Part shown: positions 41,842 through 49,213 of the stretch, piece after piece
Position numbering within the stretch: the first letter of the stretch is position 1
How the letters are laid out: each line of letters begins with the position of its first letter
DNA from: CAZIWW01 sp964543275
GTDB lineage: Bacteria > Patescibacteriota > Minisyncoccia > Moranbacterales > UBA11712
NCBI GenBank assembly: GCA_964543275.1
Contig: CAZIWW010000001.1
Location: 1-64,000 of the forward strand
Direction: 5' to 3'
Length of the DNA: 64,000 bases
Position numbers and translations under genes: made by a program
The notes under the pieces: generated by a model
Told to the model about the DNA's origin: nothing
Database searches by the model: none
What the model saw: only the letters and a program-made list of their open reading frames with translations

Positions 41842-42360
41842 ATGAAAACCAACAATCTTTTTTTGAAAATAATCTTTGTTGCTTTGGCGGCTGTTATTTT
41901 GTATTGGGGTTTCGGCGCAATCAAGGAGCGCTATTTTAATAAATCCTCCGAGGGAAATTCTGTACAAGAAGAAGCGCAGAAAGACAAAGAAGCTGTTGAA
42001 GATGAAAGCGGCGAGGGCTTGAAAGAAGAAATACGGGAAGAGTCGGGCGAGGGCGAGTCGGAAACCGGCATGGAAGGCGACCACCTTTATGTTACCCGCG
42101 AGGACTGCGAAAATAGATGTGAGAAGTTTAAGGACAGCGAAGAGAATCTGAAGTATTGTCAGGAAGTTTGCGGTCTAGTTCCAATTTCCGAAGTTGAAAA
42201 CTGCGATGGCTTGGAAGGCCTGGAAAGGGATTATTGTCTCAAAGATTTGGCTGTTAGGAAAAAAGACGACAATATCTGCGACGAGATCAGAGATAACAAA
42301 ATCAAGCAAGTTTGCCGCAATCGGGTGGCGGAAGAAATTTTGAGCGAGATGGGATTGTAA
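41842..42360 (+). CDS. Membrane-anchored Cys-rich hypothetical protein
   Basis: 172 aa. Transmembrane helix at about 7-25 (NLFLKIIFVALAAVILYWGFG), acidic linker at about 35-85 (Glu/Lys/Gly rich), then a Cys-rich helical domain with DCENRCEKF, LKYCQEVCGL, NCDGLEGLERDYCLKD, NICDEI and VCRNRV. The paired spacing (CxxxC, CxxxC, then single Cys) suggests disulfide-linked helical hairpins outside the cell. No family recognised. Followed by a terminator. Confidence 0.75.
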   Translation: MKTNNLFLKIIFVALAAVILYWGFGAIKERYFNKSSEGNSVQEEAQKDKEAVEDESGEGLKEEIREESGEGESETGMEGDHLYVTREDCENRCEKFKDSEENLKYCQEVCGLVPISEVENCDGLEGLERDYCLKDLAVRKKDDNICDEIRDNKIKQVCRNRVAEEILSEMGL

Positions 42361-42365
42361 AAGAT

Positions 42366-42400
42366 AAAAAGCGCAGAGACAAACTCCGCGTTTTTGTTTA
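42366..42400 (+). terminator. Intrinsic terminator after the Cys-rich gene
   Basis: AAAAAGCGCAGAG faces CTCCGCGTTTTT with a bulge and one mismatch, followed by TTTTTGTTT. Confidence 0.6.
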
Positions 42401-42441
42401 AGTAAGCGTCTTAAGAACCATAAAGCGCGCAAAGTTCGGAC

Positions 42442-42450
42442 TTATCCACA
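42442..42450. promoter_or_regulatory. Perfect DnaA-box-like 9-mer (TTATCCACA)
   Basis: Lies 27 nt upstream of the -10 of the leaderless gene. Single perfect boxes also occur at 56203-56211 and 63398-63406. Binding is not shown by sequence alone. Confidence 0.4.
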
Positions 42451-42476
42451 GAAGTTTTTTATTGCGGAGAGTTTTG

Positions 42477-42485
42477 TGGTATAAT
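42477..42485 (+). promoter_or_regulatory. Extended -10 promoter of a predicted leaderless mRNA
   Basis: TGGTATAAT with only 6 nt before ATG 42492, so transcription should start at or within a base or two of the start codon. No room for a ribosome binding site. Confidence 0.65.
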
Positions 42486-42491
42486 TTAGGC

Positions 42492-43805
42492 ATGAATAAT
42501 AAAGAGAAAGACAATCATTGGCCATATAAGGAACCTTTCTCTTCCAAGAAGCGTCCTGGGAAAATAATTCTTTCAGAAAAAGAGAGAAATAATCTTGCGA
42601 ATGAAATCATCTCTTCTATTTTTAATGATTCAAATAATACTTTAAGTCTTGAAGGGCATAACCGTGATTCTAGTATTGACGCGAAGGGCGAAAAACTAAG
42701 TTCAGAAAAAGAATTAAATTTCGAGGAACAGGCGCGCGGAGAGATTAGAAACGCTTTCGATTCGTTTTTTCGGGAAATTAAGGCGCTTGTTGGCAGAGAA
42801 GGCATAAAAGGGTTATTAGAAATTGGGATTAATGCTAATAGTCTGGAAAAGGAGCTTCATATTTTTAACGACGAAAAAATTATTAAGCGATGTTGCGAGA
42901 CCGTTCTTAAAATTTTTCACAACAAACAGGATAACGGTCTCGGTATTAGAAATTGGGCGAATACGGTTGTTGAAACGGCTTTGAGAAAGGAAGGAGAGGA
43001 AATAGCAAAAGCGCTCGATGTTATTAGAAATAGAAAGATAAGTAGCGGCGAAGTGAAAATAGGAAAGGTGATTAGGAGAAAGTCGCCTGAGTCTGATGAT
43101 GTTCTTTCAGCTAAGAGCGAAGCTCCATCCGGAGAAGGGGAAATTGTTCTCGGGAATGAACAAGAGGTAAGTGAGGATGATCTTCAAGAGCAGTTAAAAG
43201 AAACGGTGAGAGGGATTGTTAACAGTGAAATAGAGAAGATTAAAAACGAAAGCCTGATAAGCCGAGGAGTGAAATACGACAGTTACATTGAAGGAAAAAT
43301 TAAATCTCAATGGTTAAAGGCCGGTGAGTTAACTGGCGACGAAATTAGCGAGATAGCAAAAAAATATCTGGAAGAGAGACAAAAAGTCGCGGATGCCGTG
43401 ACGGAAGATATTCTGGAGAATCTTGAACTAAATCCGGGCAGAAAGAAAGACGAAGGATACATTTCAACACTCGCTTTTTTGTGGACTAGAAAGAAAATTT
43501 TCGAATACGCGGAAGAGTATTTGGAAAACAAAAAGGTTTCTGAAAAAGGAAAGTTAGATTTTACTCCGGAACAGCAGGAGGCTGTTGATTTGTTATTAGA
43601 GGAAGCATCAGGATACAACGAAGAAATTGCTGGCATTTTGGAGAGAAGCGGCAAGGCGAAGTTTTATACTGCTGAAAATATAAGCAATCTTATTGAATCT
43701 CATTTAAGAGAATTAATTTTCAAAAATTTTGTGGAAGATAAATTTTTTTCAGATAGTGACGTTGAAAAAGTGGTTAAGCATGTTTTAGAAAATTTAAATA
43801 AGTAG
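42492..43805 (+). CDS. Large charged helical hypothetical protein, leaderless
   Basis: 437 aa from ATG 42492 (MNNKEKDNHWPYKEPF). The earlier in-frame ATG at 42462 lies upstream of the -10 and is rejected. Soluble, rich in Glu, Lys and Ser, mostly helical, without Cys clusters or membrane helices. There are two similar halves: an N-terminal region with RNAFDSFFREIKALVGREGIKGLLEIG and a later region with QAVDLLLEEASGYNEEIAGILE. No family recognised. Ends 2 nt before the next gene, with which it forms an operon leading toward the ATPase at 49214. Confidence 0.7.
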   Translation: MNNKEKDNHWPYKEPFSSKKRPGKIILSEKERNNLANEIISSIFNDSNNTLSLEGHNRDSSIDAKGEKLSSEKELNFEEQARGEIRNAFDSFFREIKALVGREGIKGLLEIGINANSLEKELHIFNDEKIIKRCCETVLKIFHNKQDNGLGIRNWANTVVETALRKEGEEIAKALDVIRNRKISSGEVKIGKVIRRKSPESDDVLSAKSEAPSGEGEIVLGNEQEVSEDDLQEQLKETVRGIVNSEIEKIKNESLISRGVKYDSYIEGKIKSQWLKAGELTGDEISEIAKKYLEERQKVADAVTEDILENLELNPGRKKDEGYISTLAFLWTRKKIFEYAEEYLENKKVSEKGKLDFTPEQQEAVDLLLEEASGYNEEIAGILERSGKAKFYTAENISNLIESHLRELIFKNFVEDKFFSDSDVEKVVKHVLENLNK

Positions 43806-43807
43806 TT

Positions 43808-46234
43808 ATGACAGAGGTTTTTAAAGAAATATTGAAAGCGGGCGCAAGACGTGGAGAGGAATTTGCTAAAAAGGCAAAGGGGCTTAGAAGTGGAAGTCAA
43901 GAGGAATTACCCAAAGCTACTGATGAGGAATTGGCGCAGGCGGAACTGTATGAACAGAAAAAAGAAACTGGACGGAAGAACGATCTTAAGGACGGTCTTG
44001 GAGAAACACATAAAGGAGACGGAGCTCAAGGGGTACTTGAGGGAGCGAGAGGCACTGCTACTGCTATGCTGGGGGAGAATCAGGAAGAACCGCGGCAAAA
44101 ATCTCTTACTGAAGCTGAAGCAAAAGGAGATGAAGATCCATCATTAGTTGAGAATGCTGAACTGGCTGGAGAGCATATCACTGAAGAGGTGCCGAAAAAA
44201 GAAGAGAAAGGTGAAGGGACCAAGAGTTTAGAGATGTTAAAAAAGGATCTTGAGGAAAAAAGGGCAAAGTACGCTCGTTTAGATACAGATATTTCGGGTA
44301 AGTGGTCGAGGCTTAAGAGAGTGCTGGGCTTGAATATTAAAGAAGTGAAGAACAAAGATGTCGATGTTGAGAAAGCCAGACGGGAATATTATGAAGCGTT
44401 GGAAAAATATGCCGGCGCAAGAAAGGCTTCCTTGCCGGAAGGAGATAAGAAAGCGGCTGCGGAACTTTTAAAAGAAGTTCGTCTTGATGAGGCGCTTAAT
44501 ATTTTTAATGCCAAAACGGACGAAAGGTTAAAGGCGAGAAAAGAAAGAGGCGATTGGCCAAGCAAGTTAATGGACGGATATATGAAAGCGGTTGAGAAGT
44601 GGCGGGGATACAATTGGAAAACAAAGCTTGCTCTTTCGGGGATTTTGTTAACTGCCGGGGCAGCCAGTGGTCTTTATGGAATTGCTTTTGGTTCCATAGG
44701 CGCTGGAGTTTTTTCAACATTTAAAATTTCCCAGAGGGCGTTAAGCGCCGGAGCAACTGGACTTGGGATAAAGAAGATGTGGGATGCGGCTTCCTTAAAA
44801 CGAATGGAGAAAAAATCAGTGAAAGAAATCGAGGGAATGTTATCGAAAGATGATTGGTTAGACAGGTTTGATTCTAAATTAGATGAGAGCATAAAATCTG
44901 TTAATGAGAGGCTGGCAAAGATAGAAAAGAAGGATTTAACGAGGAAAAGAGTTGCGGTGTGGGCTGGTATTTTGTTTGGCGGCGGAGGAATGATTTTCGA
45001 TATTTATAAGGGCTGGTCCGGATCCGGATTGGGGAAAACGGCGGACGTGGTTTCCGGCAAGCCGTCCGGCGCCGGGGTGACCGATGTGCGTAAGCCGAGC
45101 GGGATTGGTCAACCCCCCGTTGAAAAAACTCCAGGTACTCATATAGGTACTCATATTGAGCCGCCCAAAGCGCCTCCGGCCGACGAAGTAATTAAGTCGC
45201 CGGCAGTTACTACAGAGGATATTATTAGCAAGCCGCCCGATAAATATGTTACAACTCCGATTCCAGCGGAGACAACTGAAAAGATGACGGAGTTTATGGG
45301 AGACTCAACTGAAATTAAAAAAGGCGGAAGTATTTGGAAATCGGTGCGAAGGTTGTATATGAAGCATCCGGAAGAGTATGGATATGGTTCGGACGGAGAG
45401 CGAGTTAAAAGCTTGTTTAAATCGTTCAAGGAGCAGGGGATTTTGAAACGTCTGGGAATTCGAGGGATTGATAATTTCGAAGATTTAACCGATGAGCAGA
45501 AGATTAAAATCTGGTCGGAGTGGAAGACAGCTAATTCTGTCAGGGATCTTTCCATTTCCAGCGGTGGGAGAATTAAAGATTTGGTCCACGCTGGAGATAA
45601 GATTTTTCTTGATAAGGACGGGAAAATCACTTTTGATTTCGAGCGCGGTTCCGGCATAAGACCGGGCTATTTGTCCGGTCACGAAACTGGCGCGGGTAAG
45701 GGCGGCGGAGTCGCGGAAGTCGTCGGCGGCGGAGCAGGCGCGGAAGAATTTCGCGAAGGCGAGAAGCCGGCTTGGCTTGAGGAATATGATAAAAGAATAG
45801 GAGAAACGAGATTAAGAGAGCAGGCGGCGGAAGCTAGATTAGATAGAGCTGACGAGTATTTGCGGAAGACTAGTGATGATTTAGCGGCGGCTAGAGAAGC
45901 AGAAACAGCGGCTATTGACTACACTCGGACTCATGAATTGATGGATTATATCCAGCAAAAGCTTTCAGGAGTTGATATCGACTGGGGCGCTCGCGGATCG
46001 GCTATGAGAATGTATGACGAATTAAAACAAGGTTCGCTAATTAATTCTGATCAGCCTATGGCGCCGGATATGGGCAAGGAACAGTATTGGAAAACACTCC
46101 GGAGGTTAACTGACGATCTTGGCAAACCGCGAGGTGGCGAAACAGTCGAGGAGTGGGTAAAGAGAGGATTGGAGCGTAAAAAAATTTCTCCAGAAAGAGT
46201 AATTAGCGTCCTTAAGAAAGTATCCAATGGGTAA
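43808..46234 (+). CDS. 808-aa membrane protein with coiled coil and LysM-like domain
   Basis: Order: acidic low-complexity region 1-140; coiled coil about 140-230 (MLKKDLEEKRAKYARLD...); transmembrane pair about 274-315 (TKLALSGILLTAGAASGLYGIAFG); charged helix; third helix about 380-400 (RVAVWAGILFGGGGMIFDIY); Pro/Thr-rich linker 405-490; a LysM-like region about 498-605 starting STEIKKGGSIWKSVRRLY and ending RIKDLVHAGDKIFLD with a roughly 60-residue insert between its two halves; Gly-rich linker; C-terminal coiled coil. LysM-like assignment is inferred. It may tether the wall to a cytoplasmic complex. Starts 2 nt after the previous stop. Confidence 0.7.
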   Translation: MTEVFKEILKAGARRGEEFAKKAKGLRSGSQEELPKATDEELAQAELYEQKKETGRKNDLKDGLGETHKGDGAQGVLEGARGTATAMLGENQEEPRQKSLTEAEAKGDEDPSLVENAELAGEHITEEVPKKEEKGEGTKSLEMLKKDLEEKRAKYARLDTDISGKWSRLKRVLGLNIKEVKNKDVDVEKARREYYEALEKYAGARKASLPEGDKKAAAELLKEVRLDEALNIFNAKTDERLKARKERGDWPSKLMDGYMKAVEKWRGYNWKTKLALSGILLTAGAASGLYGIAFGSIGAGVFSTFKISQRALSAGATGLGIKKMWDAASLKRMEKKSVKEIEGMLSKDDWLDRFDSKLDESIKSVNERLAKIEKKDLTRKRVAVWAGILFGGGGMIFDIYKGWSGSGLGKTADVVSGKPSGAGVTDVRKPSGIGQPPVEKTPGTHIGTHIEPPKAPPADEVIKSPAVTTEDIISKPPDKYVTTPIPAETTEKMTEFMGDSTEIKKGGSIWKSVRRLYMKHPEEYGYGSDGERVKSLFKSFKEQGILKRLGIRGIDNFEDLTDEQKIKIWSEWKTANSVRDLSISSGGRIKDLVHAGDKIFLDKDGKITFDFERGSGIRPGYLSGHETGAGKGGGVAEVVGGGAGAEEFREGEKPAWLEEYDKRIGETRLREQAAEARLDRADEYLRKTSDDLAAAREAETAAIDYTRTHELMDYIQQKLSGVDIDWGARGSAMRMYDELKQGSLINSDQPMAPDMGKEQYWKTLRRLTDDLGKPRGGETVEEWVKRGLERKKISPERVISVLKKVSNG

Positions 46235-46271
46235 GCGGGATTAAGCATTAACAAATATTTATTTTAAACCA

Positions 46272-46595
46272 ATGACTCAAGACACCATTCTTAAACAAAC
46301 AATTATTGAAGAGTTGGGCTTGCGGGATCTTCCCCGAGAAAAAAAAGAAAAAATGCTGGTGAAAATGACCGAAGTGGTTTTGAAGAGAATTTATCTAGAA
46401 ACGGTGGAGAGCTTAAGCGACGCTGATCGAGAGGAGCTGGGCAAACTTTTGGACAAAAAAGCGGAACCGGAAAAGGTCGAAGGGTTTTTAAAGTCCAAAT
46501 TTGAAGATTACGACGGGTTTGTGAAAAAAATTGTGGACGATTTTAAAAACGAGATGAAGGAATCGATGACGCAGCTCGAAAATTCAAAATCCTAA
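46272..46595 (+). CDS. Small helical conserved CPR protein (DUF5663-like)
   Basis: 107 aa, all helical: LKQTIIEELGLRDLPREKKEKMLVKMTEVVLKRIYLETVESLSDADREEL. The pattern ELGL..LP.EKK...L..M.E...KRI is one I associate with a CPR family of unknown function (DUF5663); this needs a profile search. The C-terminal LENSKS and stop come from a TTCAAAATCC repeat arm. Part of the same gene block as its neighbours. Confidence 0.7.
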   Translation: MTQDTILKQTIIEELGLRDLPREKKEKMLVKMTEVVLKRIYLETVESLSDADREELGKLLDKKAEPEKVEGFLKSKFEDYDGFVKKIVDDFKNEMKESMTQLENSKS

Positions 46596-46690
46596 TATCG
46601 AAGTTTCTGCATGGCGGCAAACGGAAATTGCGGGTTTTGAATTTTGAAATTATTTTGTGTTTAGGGTTTAAGATTTTGGATTTAAAATTA
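46582..46690. repeat. TTCAAAATCC / GGGTTTTGAATTTTGAA spacer hairpin
   Basis: AAAATTCAAAATCC at the end of the 46272 gene faces GGGTTTTGAATTTTGAA at 46632-46648. TTTAGGGTTTAAGATTTTGGATTTAAA words follow up to the next ATG. Confidence 0.65.
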
Positions 46691-46695
46691 AATTT

Positions 46696-47232
46696 ATGCC
46701 ACAAAGCAAATATCAGGAACCAATTGAGGGAGAAGATCTTGATTTAGAGAAAAAATTTAAAGATGCGCGTGTCCAAAAAGCCGGCGAGGGTTTATTTCCT
46801 AAGGAATCTGTTGGCGAGAAAACTGGGGAGGATGTTGAAGCTGGGAAGAAAGTTACTGAACTAGAAGTAAAGGGAAAGGAGCCGATTAGTCCGGAAAAGG
46901 GAGCTGAAGCGGAAGTTGGCGAGAAAAGGATTTCGGAAAAACTAGAGACGGCTCGCAGAGTTATCGGAGTTCGGCAGGCTGCTCCCAAGACAACCGTAGC
47001 CCAAGACGCCCAAGCCATTTCTCAAATTGCCGAGTATGAAAAGAAAATAGACAAGCTGATGGAGATCGCTACGCACAAGGGGCCGGAACACGCCGTTAAA
47101 GTAGCCCAACATTTAGACAAAAGCAAAATTTCCGCTCGAGCCGATAATTATACTATGGACGAGATTCATGACAAGATGGAGAACGATTTGCGAGAGCGAC
47201 TGGTCAAGAAAGGATTGTTGAAGGAGCTCTAG
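46696..47232 (+). CDS. Acidic soluble hypothetical protein
   Basis: 178 aa. First 90 residues Glu/Lys/Gly rich and probably disordered; the C-terminal part is helical (SQIAEYEKKIDKLMEIATHKGPEHAVKVAQHLDKSKISARADNYTMDEIHDKMENDLRERLVKKGLLKEL). The C-terminal pattern is compact and looks like a domain, but I do not recognise it. Frame supported by codon bias and operon position. Confidence 0.7.
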   Translation: MPQSKYQEPIEGEDLDLEKKFKDARVQKAGEGLFPKESVGEKTGEDVEAGKKVTELEVKGKEPISPEKGAEAEVGEKRISEKLETARRVIGVRQAAPKTTVAQDAQAISQIAEYEKKIDKLMEIATHKGPEHAVKVAQHLDKSKISARADNYTMDEIHDKMENDLRERLVKKGLLKEL

Positions 47233-47235
47233 GGA

Positions 47236-47300
47236 AAATCCCAATGTCAAAATCCCAATATCCAATAAAATTCCAAATTTCAAATCCCAAGATGTGCGTG
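47236..47300 (+). repeat. AATCCCAATGTCAAAATCCCAAT spacer repeat
   Basis: Iterated ATCCCAATGTCAAAATCCCA and TCCAATAAAATTCCAAATTTC, the same family as the arms of the element at 48731-49212. No strong facing arm in this spacer. Confidence 0.65.
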
Positions 47301-47374
47301 AAGTCTATTTTCCGTAATTTTATTTCTTCGCGGAAAGTACCGCAATACTTAAAATAAAAATTTTAAAATAAAAA

Positions 47375-48730
47375 ATGGCGAATAATACAAACACAAAACC
47401 GAATCCAAAATTAAAGGATCCTAAAATAAAGGGGACTAAAATTCCCCAAGCTTCATCCAATTCCTCCAGGAAAGTCTTAATTGGCTGTCTGATTGCAGTG
47501 GCTGTTTTTTTGGCATTGGCTATAATTGGCGGTCTGGCCGTTGCCGGGTATTGGTATTACAAGTCTAAGAAGGAAAGCATATTTTCTGAATCTTCGCCGC
47601 CTCCGAGTTGGCAAATAGAGGATGCTAGCCAGGATCAGGAGCAAGAAGAGTCTTCACAGCAAAAACCAGAACAAAAGCCAAGGACAACTTACGAAAACAA
47701 GCAATTTGGTTTTAAGCTTAAGATGACTCCGACTTGGAAGGATTACAAAGCTGTTCAGAAAGATACCGATGGAGGTTTTGGGGCGGCTATAATTGATTTT
47801 TATCTGCCGTCTTCCAAGGCTGATTACACTGACCTTCCGGGATATGTTGAACTTTTTACTATAAATGTTTACTACATTGAACGCTGGCCCGAGTACCAGG
47901 ACTTTTGCAAAGAAGCTATGTGCGCGGGAGAAGAAGTTGGGAGAAACAGTAAATATGTTTTTACTTACTCTCACATTAGCGGTTTCCCGCCGGACGATGT
48001 TTCGCAGCAGGCTATACTCGATATGGAAACTATCGCGAAGAGTATTGAAATTTTTGAGCCGAGCGGGAGCGGATCGAGTTCCGGCGCCGCGTTGTCCCAG
48101 CAAGGTATCGCCGGTCAGGCGGGAAAGCCGGCTTATAACTCTAATTACGTTTCCGGCGCCAATTACTACGCTAACTGTAAATATCGCTATTCTCTTTATT
48201 ATCCCTCTACTTGGTCAACCGAGGGAGCGACCAGCAATTCCGGACAGGTTTTCTTCGTGGGTCCCAACGCGAGAGTTAAGATCGAATCGCTTGGTCTTAC
48301 CTCGGGCGAGTCTTTGGCGGCTTTTGCGGCCAGACGAACGAGTGTAATGGAAGGGAACAAAGTTTGGAGCGAGACGGTGGAATGGGACAGTAAGGGAACG
48401 TCAACAATCAGAAGTTACTTTACTCATCCCGATTCGCAGTCAATGCACTGGATTCAAGGCGGGAGAGGAATGGAGCTTATGGCTTTTGGCGACGGGTATA
48501 ATTCCCAATTTATTAATATCAAAAATCTGCTAGGTTCGCTGACGATTGATTTGGATTATATAGATACTTGCGATTCAAGCAGTTCTTCATCTAATAATCC
48601 TACAAGTTCTGGGTTTAATTGTGATTCATGGATTCACCCCAACGGGGATATTGAGTATTGGTGGTATAGTCTATCGCAGGAAGAGCAGGATTGTTATGTT
48701 AAGAAATACGGCGATCCGGGGTTTCAATAA
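47375..48730 (+). CDS. Membrane-anchored protein with two PsbP-like domains
   Basis: 451 aa. Transmembrane helix about 32-55 (VLIGCLIAVAVFLALAIIGGLAVAGYWYY) after a basic Pro-rich tail. External part: first domain about 108-235 beginning YENKQFGFKLKMTPTWKDYK and a second about 275-400 beginning CKYRYSLYYPSTWSTEG. Both have the F-x-Y-P-x-x-W opening of PsbP/MOG1-like domains, common in CPR surface proteins. Ser/Asn-rich link, then a C-terminal module with CDSWIHPNGDIEYWWYSLSQEEQDCYVKKYG. Function unknown; position next to the ATPase gene suggests an envelope complex. Confidence 0.75.
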   Translation: MANNTNTKPNPKLKDPKIKGTKIPQASSNSSRKVLIGCLIAVAVFLALAIIGGLAVAGYWYYKSKKESIFSESSPPPSWQIEDASQDQEQEESSQQKPEQKPRTTYENKQFGFKLKMTPTWKDYKAVQKDTDGGFGAAIIDFYLPSSKADYTDLPGYVELFTINVYYIERWPEYQDFCKEAMCAGEEVGRNSKYVFTYSHISGFPPDDVSQQAILDMETIAKSIEIFEPSGSGSSSGAALSQQGIAGQAGKPAYNSNYVSGANYYANCKYRYSLYYPSTWSTEGATSNSGQVFFVGPNARVKIESLGLTSGESLAAFAARRTSVMEGNKVWSETVEWDSKGTSTIRSYFTHPDSQSMHWIQGGRGMELMAFGDGYNSQFINIKNLLGSLTIDLDYIDTCDSSSSSSNNPTSSGFNCDSWIHPNGDIEYWWYSLSQEEQDCYVKKYGDPGFQ

Positions 48731-48790
48731 GCCTATAAATCCCAATGATAAAATCCCAATGTCAAATAAAAATCCAAATCCCAATGATAA
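48731..48790 (+). repeat. Left arm of the repeat enclosing four-helix-bundle gene 2
   Basis: TAAATCCCAATGATAAAATC then CCAATGTCAAATAAAAATCC words. 27 of 32 positions match the reverse complement of the arm at 49158-49212 by eye. The start codon and first nine or so residues of the gene are encoded by this arm. Confidence 0.8.
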
Positions 48791-49157
48791 AAAGTACGAT
48801 CTTTTAGGGGGAACAGCTAAATTTGGCGAGGATGTTATTGATCTCGCGGGGACTTTAGGTAAGAATGAAATCAATCGGCCACTAATAAGCCAAGGGATAA
48901 GGTCTTCTACGAGCATTGGCGCTAATTACATGGAAGCTAATGCGGCTGGGTCACGGAAGGACTTCGAGTATAAAATAACTTTGTGTAAAAAAGAGGCTAA
49001 AGAAACGATGCGCTGGTCGCGGATGTTGGCTAGAGCTAATCCAGAAAAGAAAGATGAAATTAGAAAGCTCTGGAAAGAAGCTCAAGAGCTAGTTTTTATC
49101 TTCTCAGCTATTCTTAATAGTTCGAGGAAGAAAGAAAAGCAGAGAAAGGTAAAGTAG
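48759..49157 (+). CDS. Four-helix-bundle protein of the 23S rRNA IVP (S23) family, second copy
   Basis: 132 aa from ATG 48759; longer frames overlap the upstream gene out of frame and are rejected. The first residues MSNKNPNPNDKKYDLL are translated from the repeat arm. The core GIRSSTSIGANYMEANAAGSRKDFEYKITLCKKEAKETMRWSRML is the IVP signature with the conserved SIGANxxEA and SRKDF. It shares the fold and signature with the copy at 30473, but the two are quite different in sequence, so this is not a recent duplicate. The basic C-terminal tail RKKEKQRKVK could bind nucleic acid. It lies inside the envelope/ATPase operon between facing repeat arms. Confidence 0.88.
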   Translation: MSNKNPNPNDKKYDLLGGTAKFGEDVIDLAGTLGKNEINRPLISQGIRSSTSIGANYMEANAAGSRKDFEYKITLCKKEAKETMRWSRMLARANPEKKDEIRKLWKEAQELVFIFSAILNSSRKKEKQRKVK

Positions 49158-49212
49158 ATATCAATTAAGATATTGGATTGGATATTGGGATTTTGGAATT
49201 GGGATTTATTAC
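49158..49212 (-). repeat. Right arm of the repeat enclosing four-helix-bundle gene 2
   Basis: GATATTGGGATTTTGGAATT then GGGATTTATT, ending 2 nt before the ATG of the ATPase gene. A TTG upstream would translate this arm in frame with the ATPase. Confidence 0.8.
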
Positions 49213-49213
49213 A

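Noticed and set aside
30473..49157. Four-helix-bundle genes as Avd of a diversity-generating retroelement
   Set aside because: No reverse transcriptase, template repeat or variable repeat is visible, and the sequences fit the general IVP family.
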